Numbered from the stretch's first letter, positions 42,707 through 53,040 are shown. The stretch is DNA of 64,000 nt from Pedobacter cryoconitis (GCF_001590605.1 NZ_CP014504.1:2790001-2854000), one strand, 5' to 3'. A program made the numbers and translations. The notes: generated from the letters alone by a model not told the origin.

Positions 42707-43402
42707 TTATCTATTTAGGTTTCCAGATCTGTAATTATCAATTATAACATCAATTTGACTAGGAACTATGGTGGTACTCGTTGCATCATGACTATACCTG
42801 CTATCACCACTAAACATTACATTTGTACTATCTTTTGTACGCTGCCTTTTTACTGGAAAATATTGCCTGGGATCATTTCCATAAGCATAGTGTGAATTTA
42901 CGTGCAACAAACCTAATGTATGTCCAAATTCATGAGGTATTGTGCTATTATCCAATCCTTTAATAATATTGGGTACAAATTTCAAATTTACTTCTACTTC
43001 GTTGCCACCGATCTTATTAGCTCTGCCATAAAACTTAGCCATCTCTCCAATATTAGGTACAATATTCAGCAGATGTTCATTATTAATTCTTTGGCTTACG
43101 TTAGATATAATTCTCACTTGTACCCTTATAGAGACAGTAACTAATTTTTTGATTGGTAAAGCAACATTCCTACTTGGAAAATTATCTAATCCGCTTCTAA
43201 CAGTTTTAAAATTATGAGTATCCTTTAAATAAGTTACCTGATATGTATGTTTTAGTTGTCTAGTGACTACATTACCTAATTGATTAAGGTTAATCCCTTT
43301 ATCAGAAGTAGAATTGCAGATTGCCAGATTAAGACTAATATCAACCTGAATTGAATGTGTAGACTCTCTAACCTCTATACGCCAGCCACCTGATTTACCC
43401 AT
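42707..43402 (-). CDS. metzincin-type zinc protease
   Basis: 231 residues. The zinc site HEFGHTLGLLH (about 161-171) matches HExxHxxGxxH, and the Met-turn follows in NVMFSGDSRYS (about 199), as in matrixin-like proteases. There is no signal peptide (starts MGKSGGWRIEVREST), so it is secreted by another route or acts inside. Before the site lies NIVPNIGEMAKFYGRANKIG; the pro-domain is short or absent. Gene context is an AT-rich accessory patch with a tightly linked membrane gene downstream and a 64-residue gene upstream, hence a possible effector. Confidence 0.8.
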   Translation of the reverse strand: MGKSGGWRIEVRESTHSIQVDISLNLAICNSTSDKGINLNQLGNVVTRQLKHTYQVTYLKDTHNFKTVRSGLDNFPSRNVALPIKKLVTVSIRVQVRIISNVSQRINNEHLLNIVPNIGEMAKFYGRANKIGGNEVEVNLKFVPNIIKGLDNSTIPHEFGHTLGLLHVNSHYAYGNDPRQYFPVKRQRTKDSTNVMFSGDSRYSHDATSTTIVPSQIDVIIDNYRSGNLNR

Positions 43403-43462
43403 AATTTAATTATTATTCACAAAAAATGTTCTATATATAAAATATATATCAACAATTAAGCC

Positions 43463-43657
43463 TTAATTTACCAATGAAAATTCAACTTCCAATAAGTCTT
43501 CAATACTTTCTTCAAAATTCGGACTATTGATTACAATCGACAACAGATTATCACAATCCAAACTATTACTTACCAGCCACCCAACATTGGCCTTAGTATA
43601 TATTGTATCGTATTTATTGACAAATTGAAATTGATTTAACTTTTTTAATTCTTTCAT
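43463..43657 (-). CDS. small unknown protein upstream of the metzincin
   Basis: 64 residues: MKELKKLNQFQFVNKYDTIY then a mid part NVGWLVSNSLDCDNLLSIV and an acidic end EESIEDLLEVEFSLVN. No signal or membrane segment. The basic-then-acidic layout recalls modified-peptide precursors or small regulators, but no family is recognised. It is 60 bases upstream of the metzincin on the same strand, so possibly one transcript. Confidence 0.45.
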   Translation of the reverse strand: MKELKKLNQFQFVNKYDTIYTKANVGWLVSNSLDCDNLLSIVINSPNFEESIEDLLEVEFSLVN

Positions 43658-44514
43658 TCTTATAAATTTTATAATTTTAAGCTGCTATTTTTCTGGTAAT
43701 TTTCTCTTTGAATTTTATAATTTTCAATTCATAATCTTCACATTCAATATCTTCATATTTCACAAATAAATTGTATATTATTGATTATAATGCTTTTATG
43801 CCCTATTGCTGAAACAGCAAAGCGATCAATTAGCGTTGGACATCGACATCTGTTAAAATCGCTGTAGCGACCTCAAAATCATTGCAATTTTGAATTAAAA
43901 TCTCACCAGATGAGTGTTGAATTAATTTTCATCAGCCTCGATAACTGGTAACGCACAAATGGGACTACTAACGTCTCTAGATATTTCATCTAAATTAGAC
44001 ATAACCATTTCTGATGATTCTCTTTTGAATTTTGGGGTTATTCGGTGTTCAACCATTGCATCTAAAATTAGTTGCTCTGCGAATTCCAGATCAGCTTCAT
44101 TATCACAATGTCTAATTTTTCACACAAAAATTCACACAAAAAATCGAAATTTCAGAATAAATAGACAACAAAATAAAAAGGGGGTAAAAATAAAAGTGAG
44201 TTTAAAGAGGTTTAGACATACAAAAGGTCTTAAAAAAAAGAAAGGGTTGTTCCATCCAGACACATCCCTATTCTAACCAAATATAAACCTGTATGAACGG
44301 GTTTTCTCTTTAAAATTCCGGCAGTGTTGCTGTCATTTCTAATGACTCATCCTAGATCCGGAAAATATTTACTGCTTATTTTCTGATACAAATATATACA
44401 ACTTTTATATAGTGTACAAATTACACTAACAATTATTTTAAATAAAACATTTCTATGACGAATTAACGACAAATCGTGCTCTGCAATCAGGAAACAAACA
44501 TTAAAAATTTGAGT
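43658..44514. other. 857-base AT-rich region with a gene relic
   Basis: Contains only the frameshifted relic (43830-44119); the rest is AT-rich with no gene, RNA or repeat that I can support. Confidence 0.5.
43830..44119 (-). pseudogene. frameshifted gene relic
   Basis: Minus strand. A frame after a stop reads NEADLEFAEQLILDAMVEHR, ITPKFKRESSEMVMSNLDEI, PICALPVIEADEN to a stop at 43922-43924; the next frame then continues IQHSSGEILIQNCNDF and EVATAILTDVDVQR to a stop at 43830-43832. Both have coding-like composition, so one gene was probably split by a frameshift at about 43925. No start codon and no family recognised. Confidence 0.45.
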
Positions 44515-45396
44515 TTAGCCCCTATTTACGACTAACAATTGAATTATATCTTCTTCGGTACCATCAAAAGGTCCATAAGATTCCATTTTTAGACTGGCCA
44601 TAGCTGCACCAAACTCACCCGACTGCTGGATACCAACTCCTTTTACTCTTTGAGATAAATAACCTGCCATGTAAGTATCACCACATCCGGTTGCATCGAC
44701 TTCAGCGACTGGTCTGAAAGCAGGGATATCATAAAACACACCATCTCCATAAATAACAGAACCTAAACTGGCCCTGGTAATTACAACTTCCTGAACACCC
44801 CAGTCCGTTAAAATCTTCACTCCCTCTTGAATACCCACAACTCCTGTTAAAACCTCCAATTCAGCTTCATCAGCCTTTACCGTATGTACATACTGAAGCG
44901 CTTCCTTTTTATCCTTCCAATCTATCGCACAAACACTTTGCCCCTTCACTTCACGCAGGTATCCCTGAACATCTAAAGAAACCCTGCTCCTGCCTGCTAA
45001 CGCTTTGATCAGCTCTACTGGAATATCATTTGATAGCAATGGCCCCAAATGGAAAATCTTAGCGTCTACAGCCTTAAACTGCTCCACAGTAAACGGATCA
45101 GATTCCTGCAATACGCGCTGCGTCCGGTGATCCAGATTCCCTGTGTATATATTCTCGAAGTAAACGGTTTTTGCACTTGGAAAAACAACAACTTCAGTAC
45201 CCTTTGTACGTAAATCCAATACAAATGGCATCTCACTCTGAGCTATAGCTGTAACCAGGCCATAATTTATTCCCATCTTACGGATAGCATTAGAGAAATA
45301 AAATGATGTTCCTCCTGCCATATGCTTTTCAGTAGTTGGCGTAACCACTCTGTCTAGCGTAATATGACCTACACAACAAATATCGTACATATACAT
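44515..45396 (-). CDS. PfkB-family sugar kinase
   Basis: 293 residues. N-terminal CCVGHITLDRVVTPT with GGTSFYFSNAIRKMG (about 28-42) replaces the usual GG motif, and the C-terminal active site is DATGCGDTYMAGYLS (about 235-249) with the catalytic Asp and the GxGD anion hole. It phosphorylates a sugar or nucleoside. The N-terminal part is divergent, so ribokinase versus another member cannot be decided. 75 bases from the DUF4268 gene; possibly one transcript. Confidence 0.85.
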   Translation of the reverse strand: MYMYDICCVGHITLDRVVTPTTEKHMAGGTSFYFSNAIRKMGINYGLVTAIAQSEMPFVLDLRTKGTEVVVFPSAKTVYFENIYTGNLDHRTQRVLQESDPFTVEQFKAVDAKIFHLGPLLSNDIPVELIKALAGRSRVSLDVQGYLREVKGQSVCAIDWKDKKEALQYVHTVKADEAELEVLTGVVGIQEGVKILTDWGVQEVVITRASLGSVIYGDGVFYDIPAFRPVAEVDATGCGDTYMAGYLSQRVKGVGIQQSGEFGAAMASLKMESYGPFDGTEEDIIQLLVVNRG

Positions 45397-45471
45397 TTAT
45401 AATAATCCTGATCAGCTGAACCGCTAACAAGCCACAAATGTATCAAATGATTTAATTTGAAAGGATAAATT

Positions 45472-45933
45472 TTATTTAAACAGTTCAAAACTGTGTGACG
45501 CATCACACCAGAATTCATCCAGGGCAATGAGTCTTGGTTTGAGAAAAGAGATAATTTCAGGCCAGTCTTCTTCCTTAAAAATACTGACATCAGGTAATGT
45601 TTTATAAATCCTGCTTACAGGTTTATAATTTTCATCCAATAAATGTTGTTCCCACTCCCAATCTTCATTTAAATAGCCTTTTAGGATGTTTTTGAATTCC
45701 TTAAATTGTTCAAATAGAAGTTCCTGAACCCCAGTATCAGGGTGAGAAAGCTCAATTGCAATAAAAGCAGACTTGTTGTCTGCATGCAATTTAAAATTCA
45801 GGTGCTTAATGCCGGTCTTGTAATTTATCCAGTTAATCCTCATCCCCTCAGCAGATAGCTGGGGGGCAATATACTGGCCAAAGGCCGTCCAGAAAGCCTG
45901 TTTCAGTTTGGAAACCTGATCCTTAGAATACAT
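45472..45933 (-). CDS. DUF4268-family protein
   Basis: 153 residues. KLKQAFWTAFGQYIAPQLSAEG and WINYKTGIKHLNFKLHADNKSAFIAIEL (about 35-62) followed by EDWEWEQHLLDENYKP are the conserved DUF4268 pattern. The function of the family is unknown; some members resemble nuclease-related folds. It follows the desaturase gene by 28 bases on the same strand. Confidence 0.8.
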   Translation of the reverse strand: MYSKDQVSKLKQAFWTAFGQYIAPQLSAEGMRINWINYKTGIKHLNFKLHADNKSAFIAIELSHPDTGVQELLFEQFKEFKNILKGYLNEDWEWEQHLLDENYKPVSRIYKTLPDVSIFKEEDWPEIISFLKPRLIALDEFWCDASHSFELFK

Positions 45934-45961
45934 TAAAAATTATAATCCTTTCAGCAGTAAA

Positions 45962-47050
45962 TTAACCTTTATCTTTTTGTAAGATCAACATCTTATCTTC
46001 TTGTAAACGCTGCGCCTGCCCATGTTCAACCAGCGCTAACTTATTGTAATGCGTCTCTAAAAAATCTGTCTTGGAATCTTTGAAAGATTTAACCGCTCCA
46101 ATCGCGTACATAAAACGGATATAATACCAGGCGATATCTACCTGATGAGGTAAAAACCCAGTTCTTGCGCTTTTTGGATATAAATGGTGGTTGTTATGCC
46201 ACTCTCCGGCAACTATGCCCGGCCAAAGCTGGTTAATAGACATGTCCTCGCGTGAGAAATCATAATTATCTCTGCGCATATCCTTGCCCTTACCGTGTCC
46301 TTCGTAATTGAAAGTGCGGACACCTACTGCCCAGATACCTGCAGCACCAAAAACAGTACAAGCTAAACCAAAACCACCAATTAAGAACAGTATACCAAAC
46401 CAAAAACCCCAGTTTAAAGCCCAGGCAAGAACTGTCCTTGCCGGATTAGCGATAGATCCCCATTTTAAATATTGCGCATAGGTATTCGGCTGAACACCCG
46501 TATGCTTCATTAACCTTGCCGCGCGGTGATAATCTCTTTCACATAAATCTTTCGCTATCGGCTGATGGTTAACATCCGCCAAAAAGCAATATAAAAACCC
46601 ACCAGAAGCATTATAAGGATCACCAGGCGCATCAGACTTCGCATGGTGCACATGATGTGAAACCACATAGATTTCTTCCGGAATCATAGAGATGGTCAGG
46701 TTTTGCGTAATAAAGCGCCAGAATCTGTTACTGAATGCATAAGCATTATGCGTACAGAACCGGTGATGCCATACAGTTCCATGGGTACCCATAATAATCA
46801 TACTATATAAGAAAGCAACGATTAATAAGCTCCAGCTAAAATATTCAAAGATAAAAAAGTAAAGAAAAGGGATAGTAATGATAACTTTTGACCAGCTCAT
46901 TAATGGCAGCCAGTTTTTCTTACTTTTAAAAATGTTCAGACGTTTAAAAAATTCCTGCAACAGCTGACGAGTCGTCGGCTTCGATAAATTACCATTAGCA
47001 TCAGCCCATCCATAAGTTGGCGGATCCAATACTATACTCAAAAATGCCAT
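45962..47050 (-). CDS. membrane fatty-acid desaturase
   Basis: 362 residues. The three histidine boxes of acyl-CoA/lipid desaturases are present: HGTVWHHRFCTHNAY (about 89-103), HHVHHAKSD (about 129) and EWHNNHHLYPKSAR (about 278). Four membrane helices can be seen (for instance IITIPFLYFFIFEYF). It inserts a double bond, probably at delta-9, keeping the membrane fluid. It is oriented away from the malic enzyme gene. The first 40 residues are unusually polar but plausible. Confidence 0.93.
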   Translation of the reverse strand: MAFLSIVLDPPTYGWADANGNLSKPTTRQLLQEFFKRLNIFKSKKNWLPLMSWSKVIITIPFLYFFIFEYFSWSLLIVAFLYSMIIMGTHGTVWHHRFCTHNAYAFSNRFWRFITQNLTISMIPEEIYVVSHHVHHAKSDAPGDPYNASGGFLYCFLADVNHQPIAKDLCERDYHRAARLMKHTGVQPNTYAQYLKWGSIANPARTVLAWALNWGFWFGILFLIGGFGLACTVFGAAGIWAVGVRTFNYEGHGKGKDMRRDNYDFSREDMSINQLWPGIVAGEWHNNHHLYPKSARTGFLPHQVDIAWYYIRFMYAIGAVKSFKDSKTDFLETHYNKLALVEHGQAQRLQEDKMLILQKDKG

Positions 47051-47263
47051 AGGCTATAATTAGTTTTTCCTGTGAAAGTACGTCAGATTTTTCACAAATC
47101 AGCTACTATATAAAAAATTATTACAGCTAACGGTCACTTTCAGGTAATTTCACCATTATTTTCTAGTATTATTTTAAACATATACCTACTTTCGGCCACT
47201 TATTAGCTTTCTGGAGTAATCAACTCCCCCGGGCATAACAAAGATCAAGGATACACACACAAA

Positions 47264-49525
47264 ATGAACAAAGCAACAAACCGCAAACAGGACGCATTAG
47301 CTTATCACGCTGATGGCCGGCCAGGTAAGATTGAAGTCGTACCTTCCAAGCCAACAAATTCACAACGAGATTTAGCACTTGCTTATTCACCTGGAGTAGC
47401 GGAACCCTGTATGGAAATATACAGAAACCCGGATGATGTTTATAAATATACAGCTAAGGGTAATTTAGTAGCAGTAATTAGTAATGGAACCGCAGTATTA
47501 GGTTTAGGAAATATTGGTCCTGCAGCGAGTAAACCAGTGATGGAAGGTAAAGGATTGTTATTTAAAATCTTTGCTGACATCGATGTTTTCGATTTAGAGA
47601 TCAATGCGACTACTGCTGATGAATTTGTAAACGTAGTTAAAGCCTTAGAACCAACTTTTGGAGGTGTAAACCTGGAAGATATTGCTGCGCCGATGTGTTT
47701 TGAAATCGAGCGGCGCTTAAAAGAAGAAATGAACATCCCGGTCATGCACGACGATCAGCATGGAACAGCAATTATTACCAGTGCAGCCTTATTAAATGCC
47801 TGTGAATTGCAGCATAAAAAAATAGAGAAAATAAAGCTGGTCGTAAGTGGAGCTGGTGCTGCGGCAGTATCCTGCATCAAACTATACCTTAAATTGGGTG
47901 TCAAAAAGGAAAACATGCTGGTATTCGATAAGGATGGCATCGTGAATATTGACCGTACCGACCTTGATCCAATGCGTATGGAGTTCGCTACGCCAAGGAA
48001 AGATATCAGCACTTTAGCTGAAGCAATGAAAGGTGCAGATGTATTTTTAGGGCTTTCTGCTGCTAATGTAGTATCAGTAGAGATGGTACAGTCAATGGCT
48101 AAAAACCCTATTGTATTTGCATTAGCGAACCCTGATCCTGAAATCGCTTATGATCTTGCAATCAACAGCCGTAAAGATATCATTATGGCAACCGGACGTT
48201 CTGATTTCCCTAACCAAGTGAACAATGTATTAGGGTTTCCATATATCTTCCGCGGTGCACTTGATGTACGTGCTACATCGATTAATGAAGAAATGAAGCT
48301 TGCTGCAGTGAGAGCAATTGCTGAATTAACCAAACTTCCTGTACCAGAAATTGTACACCTTGCTTACAAAGCAAAAAACCTGAAGTTTGGAAAAGACTAT
48401 ATCATCCCAAAACCTATTGATTCAAGATTAATTGGTATTGTTTCTACTGCTGTTGCCAAAGCGGCGATGGAATCTGGTGTTGCCCGTAAACACATTACAG
48501 ACTGGAACGCTTACCAGGAAGAATTGCAAGTCAGATTAGGTGCTGACGATAAAATTCTGAGAAACCTTGCCAGCAAAGCAAAATCTGCCCCTAAACGTGT
48601 GGTATTTGCTGAAGCTGATAACTATAAAATATTAAAAGCAGCACAGATTGTTAAGGACGAAGGTATTGCAACTCCTATTTTATTAGGTAATGTGGCCAAA
48701 ATCCAGAAAATCATGCTGGAACATGGAATTGAATTCGGTGAAATTGAAATCATTGATCCATGGCAGGGAACCGAGGAATCTGATCAATATGCAGCGCACC
48801 TTTTCCAAAGACGTCAGAGACGTGGCATCACCCTTTACGAAGCAAAGAAACTGGTACGTGACCGTAACTATTACGGAGCAAGTATGGTAGAATTCGGACA
48901 AGCTGATGCCCTGATCTCTGGATTGACTAAAAACTACAAATCGACTCTGAAACCTGCATTACAGGTTATCGGTACTAAACCTGGCGTTAAGAAAATCGCT
49001 GGTATGTATATGATGCTCACTAAAAAAGGGCCTGTATTTTTAGGAGATACGACTGTAAATCCTGATCCTACAGCGTTGGATATGGTTGATATTACCGGAA
49101 TGATCAACGAAACTATCAAAGAATTCAATATCACTCCGCGTATTGCCCTGTTATCTTACTCAAACTTCGGTTCTAACACTGGCTCCGTTCCAGATAAGAT
49201 GAGAGTTGCAACTGCTTTATTGAAAGAAAAATATCCTGATATGATTGTAGACGGTGAAATGCAAGCTAACTTTGCGATGAACGCAGAATTGCTGCAAAGT
49301 AATTATCCATTCTCCAGCTTAAAAGGCGTTCCTGCAAATACTTTGATCTTTCCAAACTTAGAATCAGGAAACGTTGCCTATAAATTATTACAGGAACTTG
49401 GAAATGTAGAAGCAGTAGGCCCGATTCTTTTAGGCCTGAACAAACCAGTACATGTTTTACAAATGGACAGTTCTGTTAGAGAAATTGTGAATATGATTAC
49501 AATTGCTGTAGTTGACGCACAATAA
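47264..49525 (+). CDS. maeB: NADP-dependent malic enzyme with phosphotransacetylase domain
   Basis: 753 residues. Residues 1-430 are malic enzyme ([18 protein letters not shown], then NAD site [17 protein letters not shown] and the metal site [12 protein letters not shown]); residues 440-753 are a phosphate acetyltransferase-like domain ([32 protein letters not shown]). It decarboxylates malate to pyruvate with NADPH; the PTA part is regulatory in this family. Monocistronic with the terminator at 49542-49579. Confidence 0.97.
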   Translation: MNKATNRKQDALAYHADGRPGKIEVVPSKPTNSQRDLALAYSPGVAEPCMEIYRNPDDVYKYTAKGNLVAVISNGTAVLGLGNIGPAASKPVMEGKGLLFKIFADIDVFDLEINATTADEFVNVVKALEPTFGGVNLEDIAAPMCFEIERRLKEEMNIPVMHDDQHGTAIITSAALLNACELQHKKIEKIKLVVSGAGAAAVSCIKLYLKLGVKKENMLVFDKDGIVNIDRTDLDPMRMEFATPRKDISTLAEAMKGADVFLGLSAANVVSVEMVQSMAKNPIVFALANPDPEIAYDLAINSRKDIIMATGRSDFPNQVNNVLGFPYIFRGALDVRATSINEEMKLAAVRAIAELTKLPVPEIVHLAYKAKNLKFGKDYIIPKPIDSRLIGIVSTAVAKAAMESGVARKHITDWNAYQEELQVRLGADDKILRNLASKAKSAPKRVVFAEADNYKILKAAQIVKDEGIATPILLGNVAKIQKIMLEHGIEFGEIEIIDPWQGTEESDQYAAHLFQRRQRRGITLYEAKKLVRDRNYYGASMVEFGQADALISGLTKNYKSTLKPALQVIGTKPGVKKIAGMYMMLTKKGPVFLGDTTVNPDPTALDMVDITGMINETIKEFNITPRIALLSYSNFGSNTGSVPDKMRVATALLKEKYPDMIVDGEMQANFAMNAELLQSNYPFSSLKGVPANTLIFPNLESGNVAYKLLQELGNVEAVGPILLGLNKPVHVLQMDSSVREIVNMITIAVVDAQ

Positions 49526-49541
49526 AACGATCACTAAATAT

Positions 49542-49579
49542 AAAAGCCTCAGCTGATTTTGAATCGGCTGAGGCTTTTA
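49542..49579. terminator. terminator after maeB
   Basis: AAAAGCCTCAGC (49542-49553) and GCTGAGGCTTTT (49567-49578) are complementary. Flanked by A/T on both sides, so it may serve both strands. Confidence 0.85.
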
Positions 49580-49618
49580 TATTTAACTATATGAGGCTTC
49601 CCTTTGAACTAATAGAGG

Positions 49619-50497
49619 TTATTTGCTTAAAAACAAATCACTGCTCAGGTACCGGTCTCCCCTGTCGCAAGCTATAAAAACAATTACCCCTGAAGTTAAT
49701 TCAGAAGCCAGTCTAAGCGCACAAGCCAAAGCCCCACCGCTGCTCATTCCAGCAAAGACACCTTCTGCTTTGGCCATTTTCCTGGTATATTCCGAAGCTT
49801 CATCCTGTGAAACGTCCATTATTCTGTCTACCCTTGACGCATCAAATATTTTAGGCAGATATTCCTTTGGCCATCTTCTGATACCAGGGATTGAAGAGTC
49901 TTCTGTAGGCTGACAACCCACAATCTGAATTGCCGGATTCTTCTCCTTTAAATACATAGAATTCCCCATTATACTTCCTGTAGTCCCCATAGAACTCACA
50001 AAATGCGTAATCTTATGTTCAGTATCTTTCCATATTTCAGGTCCTGTCGACTTATAATGTGCCAGATAATTATCAGGATTTGCAAATTGATTTAACAAAA
50101 AATACCCAGGTGTAACCCCTTTTTCCTCTGCATAATCCCTGCACTTCTCAATAGATTCCAGTAACGTAACTTTTGCACCGAATGCTTCCATGGTGAGTGT
50201 ACGCTCTCTTGTAGAGTTCGAAGGCATAACCAGTTCAATATCCAGCCCATAAATAGCAGCAATCATTGCCAGCGCAATACCCGTATTTCCACTGGTCGCT
50301 TCCACTAATTTCGTCTCTTTCGTAACTTCACCGCGTTCCATTGCACTGCGGATCATATTTAAAGCAGCCCTGTCTTTAACACTTCCACCAGGATTATTTC
50401 CTTCCAGTTTAGCAAAAATCCGAACTGCCGGATTAGGGTTTAGCTTTGTAATTTCTACTAAAGGCGTATTACCTATGCAATCTATTAATGTTCCCAT
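49619..50497 (-). CDS. cysM: cysteine synthase B-type (O-acetylserine sulfhydrylase)
   Basis: 292 residues. PLP-lysine in NPGGSVKDRAALNMI (about 36-50), TSGNTGIALAM PLP-binding loop and MGTTGSIMGNSMYLK glycine-rich loop. The short length and the KEYLPKIFDASRVD segment suggest the CysM type. It makes cysteine from O-acetylserine and sulfide (or thiosulfate). The stop is 2 bases before cysE's start? No: cysE ends at 50500 upstream on the same strand, 2 bases away, so the pair is co-transcribed in the order cysE-cysM. Confidence 0.95.
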   Translation of the reverse strand: MGTLIDCIGNTPLVEITKLNPNPAVRIFAKLEGNNPGGSVKDRAALNMIRSAMERGEVTKETKLVEATSGNTGIALAMIAAIYGLDIELVMPSNSTRERTLTMEAFGAKVTLLESIEKCRDYAEEKGVTPGYFLLNQFANPDNYLAHYKSTGPEIWKDTEHKITHFVSSMGTTGSIMGNSMYLKEKNPAIQIVGCQPTEDSSIPGIRRWPKEYLPKIFDASRVDRIMDVSQDEASEYTRKMAKAEGVFAGMSSGGALACALRLASELTSGVIVFIACDRGDRYLSSDLFLSK

Positions 50498-50499
50498 GC

Positions 50500-51312
50500 T
50501 TAAATTCTGCTTTTTGTTTCTATCACTTTCATTGCCGATTGATGGTATACCGTGGAATTTGACGGAACACTTTTAGTCAACCACACATTTCCTCCGATCA
50601 CACTATTTTCTCCAATCACCGTATCCCCACCTAAAATGGTTGCACCCGAATAAATGATCACATGATCACCAATAGTAGGATGTCTTTTCGTATCCGCCAT
50701 GAATTTCTCCACGCTGAGCGCCCCAAGCGTAACATTCTGATATAACTTTACATGGTTACCAATTTTCGTTGTTTCCCCAATCACTAAACCTGTTCCATGA
50801 TCGATGAATAAATACTCCCCGATTTCAGCACCCGGATGGATATCAATACCCGTTGCCGAATGTGCATATTCAGTCAGTATCCTTGGAATTAACGGGATAC
50901 CCATTTTTAATAACTTATGTGCTATTCTATAGATTGATATAGCCAGAAATCCAGGATAAGTCCGGATGATTTCAAATTCACTTCTTGCTGCCGGGTCACC
51001 ACTCAGCGCAGCGGTAACATCTGTATTCATTTGGCGGAATAACGCTGGAAGCTCATTGTAAAAAGTCTCCGCAATCACATGATGATTGCAGGTTGTACAA
51101 GCCTTTGTCTTTTGTAGAATATGAAGTAGTTCTTGTTCAGAATGACCAAAATACTTTTTAATTTCCTCTAAAGTATGGCTTGGATTAGTTAACCGTTCGG
51201 GATAAACTAAATTAAGCAGGCTCACAGCCCATTCCGCAATTTCAAGGTTGGAGGGTACGGCTTCAATCTGGCTTTGTTTGTTATAGATATGAAGATAAAA
51301 TTCTTCGTTCAT
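50500..51312 (-). CDS. cysE: serine O-acetyltransferase
   Basis: 270 residues. An N-terminal helical domain (to about 130) and a left-handed beta-helix: ATGIDIHPGAEIGEYLFIDHG (about 152-172), IGETTKIGNHVKLYQNVTLG, and the hexapeptide repeats GDHVIIYSGATILGGDTVIG. It makes O-acetylserine for CysM directly downstream. Catalytic His in IDHGTG. It is the longer, SatA-like form with an extended N-terminus. Confidence 0.95.
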   Translation of the reverse strand: MNEEFYLHIYNKQSQIEAVPSNLEIAEWAVSLLNLVYPERLTNPSHTLEEIKKYFGHSEQELLHILQKTKACTTCNHHVIAETFYNELPALFRQMNTDVTAALSGDPAARSEFEIIRTYPGFLAISIYRIAHKLLKMGIPLIPRILTEYAHSATGIDIHPGAEIGEYLFIDHGTGLVIGETTKIGNHVKLYQNVTLGALSVEKFMADTKRHPTIGDHVIIYSGATILGGDTVIGENSVIGGNVWLTKSVPSNSTVYHQSAMKVIETKSRI

Positions 51313-51332
51313 TATAGGTGGATTTTAAATGT

Positions 51333-52157
51333 TTAAGATACGTGATTTGCCATCACATAGATATCAGCTTTTTTTGATAAAATAATTTGATTCTTTTCTA
51401 ACGCCTCTTTGATTTTTTGATAGTTATCATAATAAACAGCCCAGAAGTTGCCATTTGGTGCCCATGCCCTCGCTAACAAGACTACTGAACTATCTTCCAG
51501 TGAAGAAACCAGTACTACAGGCTTAGGGTCTTTAAGGATTAACGCATCACTTTCCAGTACACCCAGGATAACCTTACGTGCACTATCAATATTCATATCA
51601 AAAGAAATACTAATCTTATACTCTGCCTGACGGATTTCATTGTCTGATGTATTATTAATTACAGCATTTGCCAGCGGGCCATTAGGTGCATAAATCGTTG
51701 TACCATTCCCAGCTTTCAAGGTGGTATATAAAATATCAATCTTCAATACTGTCCCGGAGACATTATTCGCAGCACTAATATTATGTCCAACCTTAAAGGG
51801 CTTAAAAAGCAAAATCAGAACTCCACCTGCAAAATTGGAAAGACTGCCCTGTAAAGCCAGACCAACAGCCAAACCGCCCGAAGCCAGCACCGCAACAAAA
51901 GAGCTCGTTTGTATCCCGATCATTGAAGCGCAGGAAATAACCAGTAAAATATAAAGGATAACCCTGATAATACTGACTAAAAACTCACTCAAAGAAATAT
52001 CAACCGTATTGCGTTGAAAGTGCCGGTGGATAAAACCAAGAAACCATTTAATCAGCCAGATACCGGCTAAAAGAGTAACTACAGCAAGAATGAAGTTTGG
52101 CAGACTACTGATGACCTTTTCTGAAAAAACTTCTACATAATTTTCAATTCTATTCAT
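51333..52157 (-). CDS. small MscS-type mechanosensitive channel
   Basis: 274 residues with three membrane helices (about 20-40, 58-80, 85-110), the pore helix being VAVLASGGLAVGLALQGSLSNF, then the beta domain GNGTTIYAPNGPLANAVINN and a C-terminal alpha/beta part ending KADIYVMANHVS. It releases solutes under osmotic downshock. 20 bases upstream of cysE on the same strand; probably transcribed together but functionally unrelated. Confidence 0.95.
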   Translation of the reverse strand: MNRIENYVEVFSEKVISSLPNFILAVVTLLAGIWLIKWFLGFIHRHFQRNTVDISLSEFLVSIIRVILYILLVISCASMIGIQTSSFVAVLASGGLAVGLALQGSLSNFAGGVLILLFKPFKVGHNISAANNVSGTVLKIDILYTTLKAGNGTTIYAPNGPLANAVINNTSDNEIRQAEYKISISFDMNIDSARKVILGVLESDALILKDPKPVVLVSSLEDSSVVLLARAWAPNGNFWAVYYDNYQKIKEALEKNQIILSKKADIYVMANHVS

Positions 52158-52197
52158 TTGTCAATAAACGCAATGTTAATTAGAGGGGACTAAAAAA

Positions 52198-52240
52198 GAG
52201 CCTGTTTAAAATTTATCAGATAAACTTCAAACAGACTCTA
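52198..52240 (-). terminator. terminator of the SseB-like gene
   Basis: Minus strand: AGAGTCTGTTT ... AAACAGGCTCT with a one-base mismatch, ended by TTTTTT. Stem arms are 52198-52208 and 52230-52240 approximately. Confidence 0.65.
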
Positions 52241-52329
52241 AGATTCTTTAAAGATACGTATCTATTTTTTTGTTCAAAATCAAAAGGTATCATTGCTGCG
52301 TCACATCAGTAATATAGCCTTCAATTGCC

Positions 52330-53040
52330 CTAAGTAATGAATTCTACTTCGAAAGATGTCCCGGGATTAAGGACAAAAAAATGTGATTTCAAACTTCCGT
52401 CAATTGCTTCATCGATCTTTCGCCAGTCGAACTCCGCAACTGTCAAATCGCCTGGCACTTCAGTCATCCCACTCTTGAATACCATGTCTTTGGTTGAAAA
52501 CAGCGGAATAAACTCCTTTCCCTCCCTCACAAAAGTCTGAAAATCGATCCCATTACTCAGCGGATCAAAGTCTTTAAAAAGGGAAGTGACCTTTGAAACC
52601 TTGATTTTCTCTACAAAACTCTTCTTATAAGTAGGATCGAACCATTGTTTCATGACCAGTACATTCAGCGGCTGAGGCTTGTCCTTTACATAAAAAGGGA
52701 AATTGCTCCCCTCAATAAAATCCAGTAATTCCGGTCGATCAACCGTAGAGGTATAAAACATGGAGACATCTGGCATAAATGTCTTTTTGATATGATGCGT
52801 CATCTTCTTCAACCCTTCCCCATCCCCCAGATGCGCTATCGCCAAAAATAAATCATTATCATCCTTTTCCTCATCATACAACAAACCAAAATAAGCCCTT
52901 AACACAGTTGGTTTACTTATAAATAAGTTAACCAGATTCTCTACAAACCCTATGTCAGTACCTCTGAAATAGGAAGAATGATCATCTCCGCGCTCATCAG
53001 CATCATTCTCATTGGTATTTAAAAAATCAAATAATCCCAT
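52330..53040 (-). CDS. SseB-family-like protein
   Basis: 236 residues. The middle KEFIPLFSTKDMVFKSGMTE and the C-terminal FFVLNPGTSFEVEFIT correspond to the SseB N-terminal part and its end; the first 110 residues (LFISKPTVLRAYFGLLYDE, then LFLAIAHLGDGEGLKKM) look like the SseB C-terminal domain placed first. SseB is linked to serine sensitivity and, in some bacteria, type III-like or secretion accessory roles. Domain order is unusual; the family call is tentative. Confidence 0.6.
   Translation of the reverse strand: MGLFDFLNTNENDADERGDDHSSYFRGTDIGFVENLVNLFISKPTVLRAYFGLLYDEEKDDNDLFLAIAHLGDGEGLKKMTHHIKKTFMPDVSMFYTSTVDRPELLDFIEGSNFPFYVKDKPQPLNVLVMKQWFDPTYKKSFVEKIKVSKVTSLFKDFDPLSNGIDFQTFVREGKEFIPLFSTKDMVFKSGMTEVPGDLTVAEFDWRKIDEAIDGSLKSHFFVLNPGTSFEVEFIT

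Noticed and set aside
43959..44276. 105-residue plus-strand frame in the AT-rich patch
   Set aside because: It is the mirror of the minus-strand relic at 43922-44119 and ends in Lys-rich low complexity.
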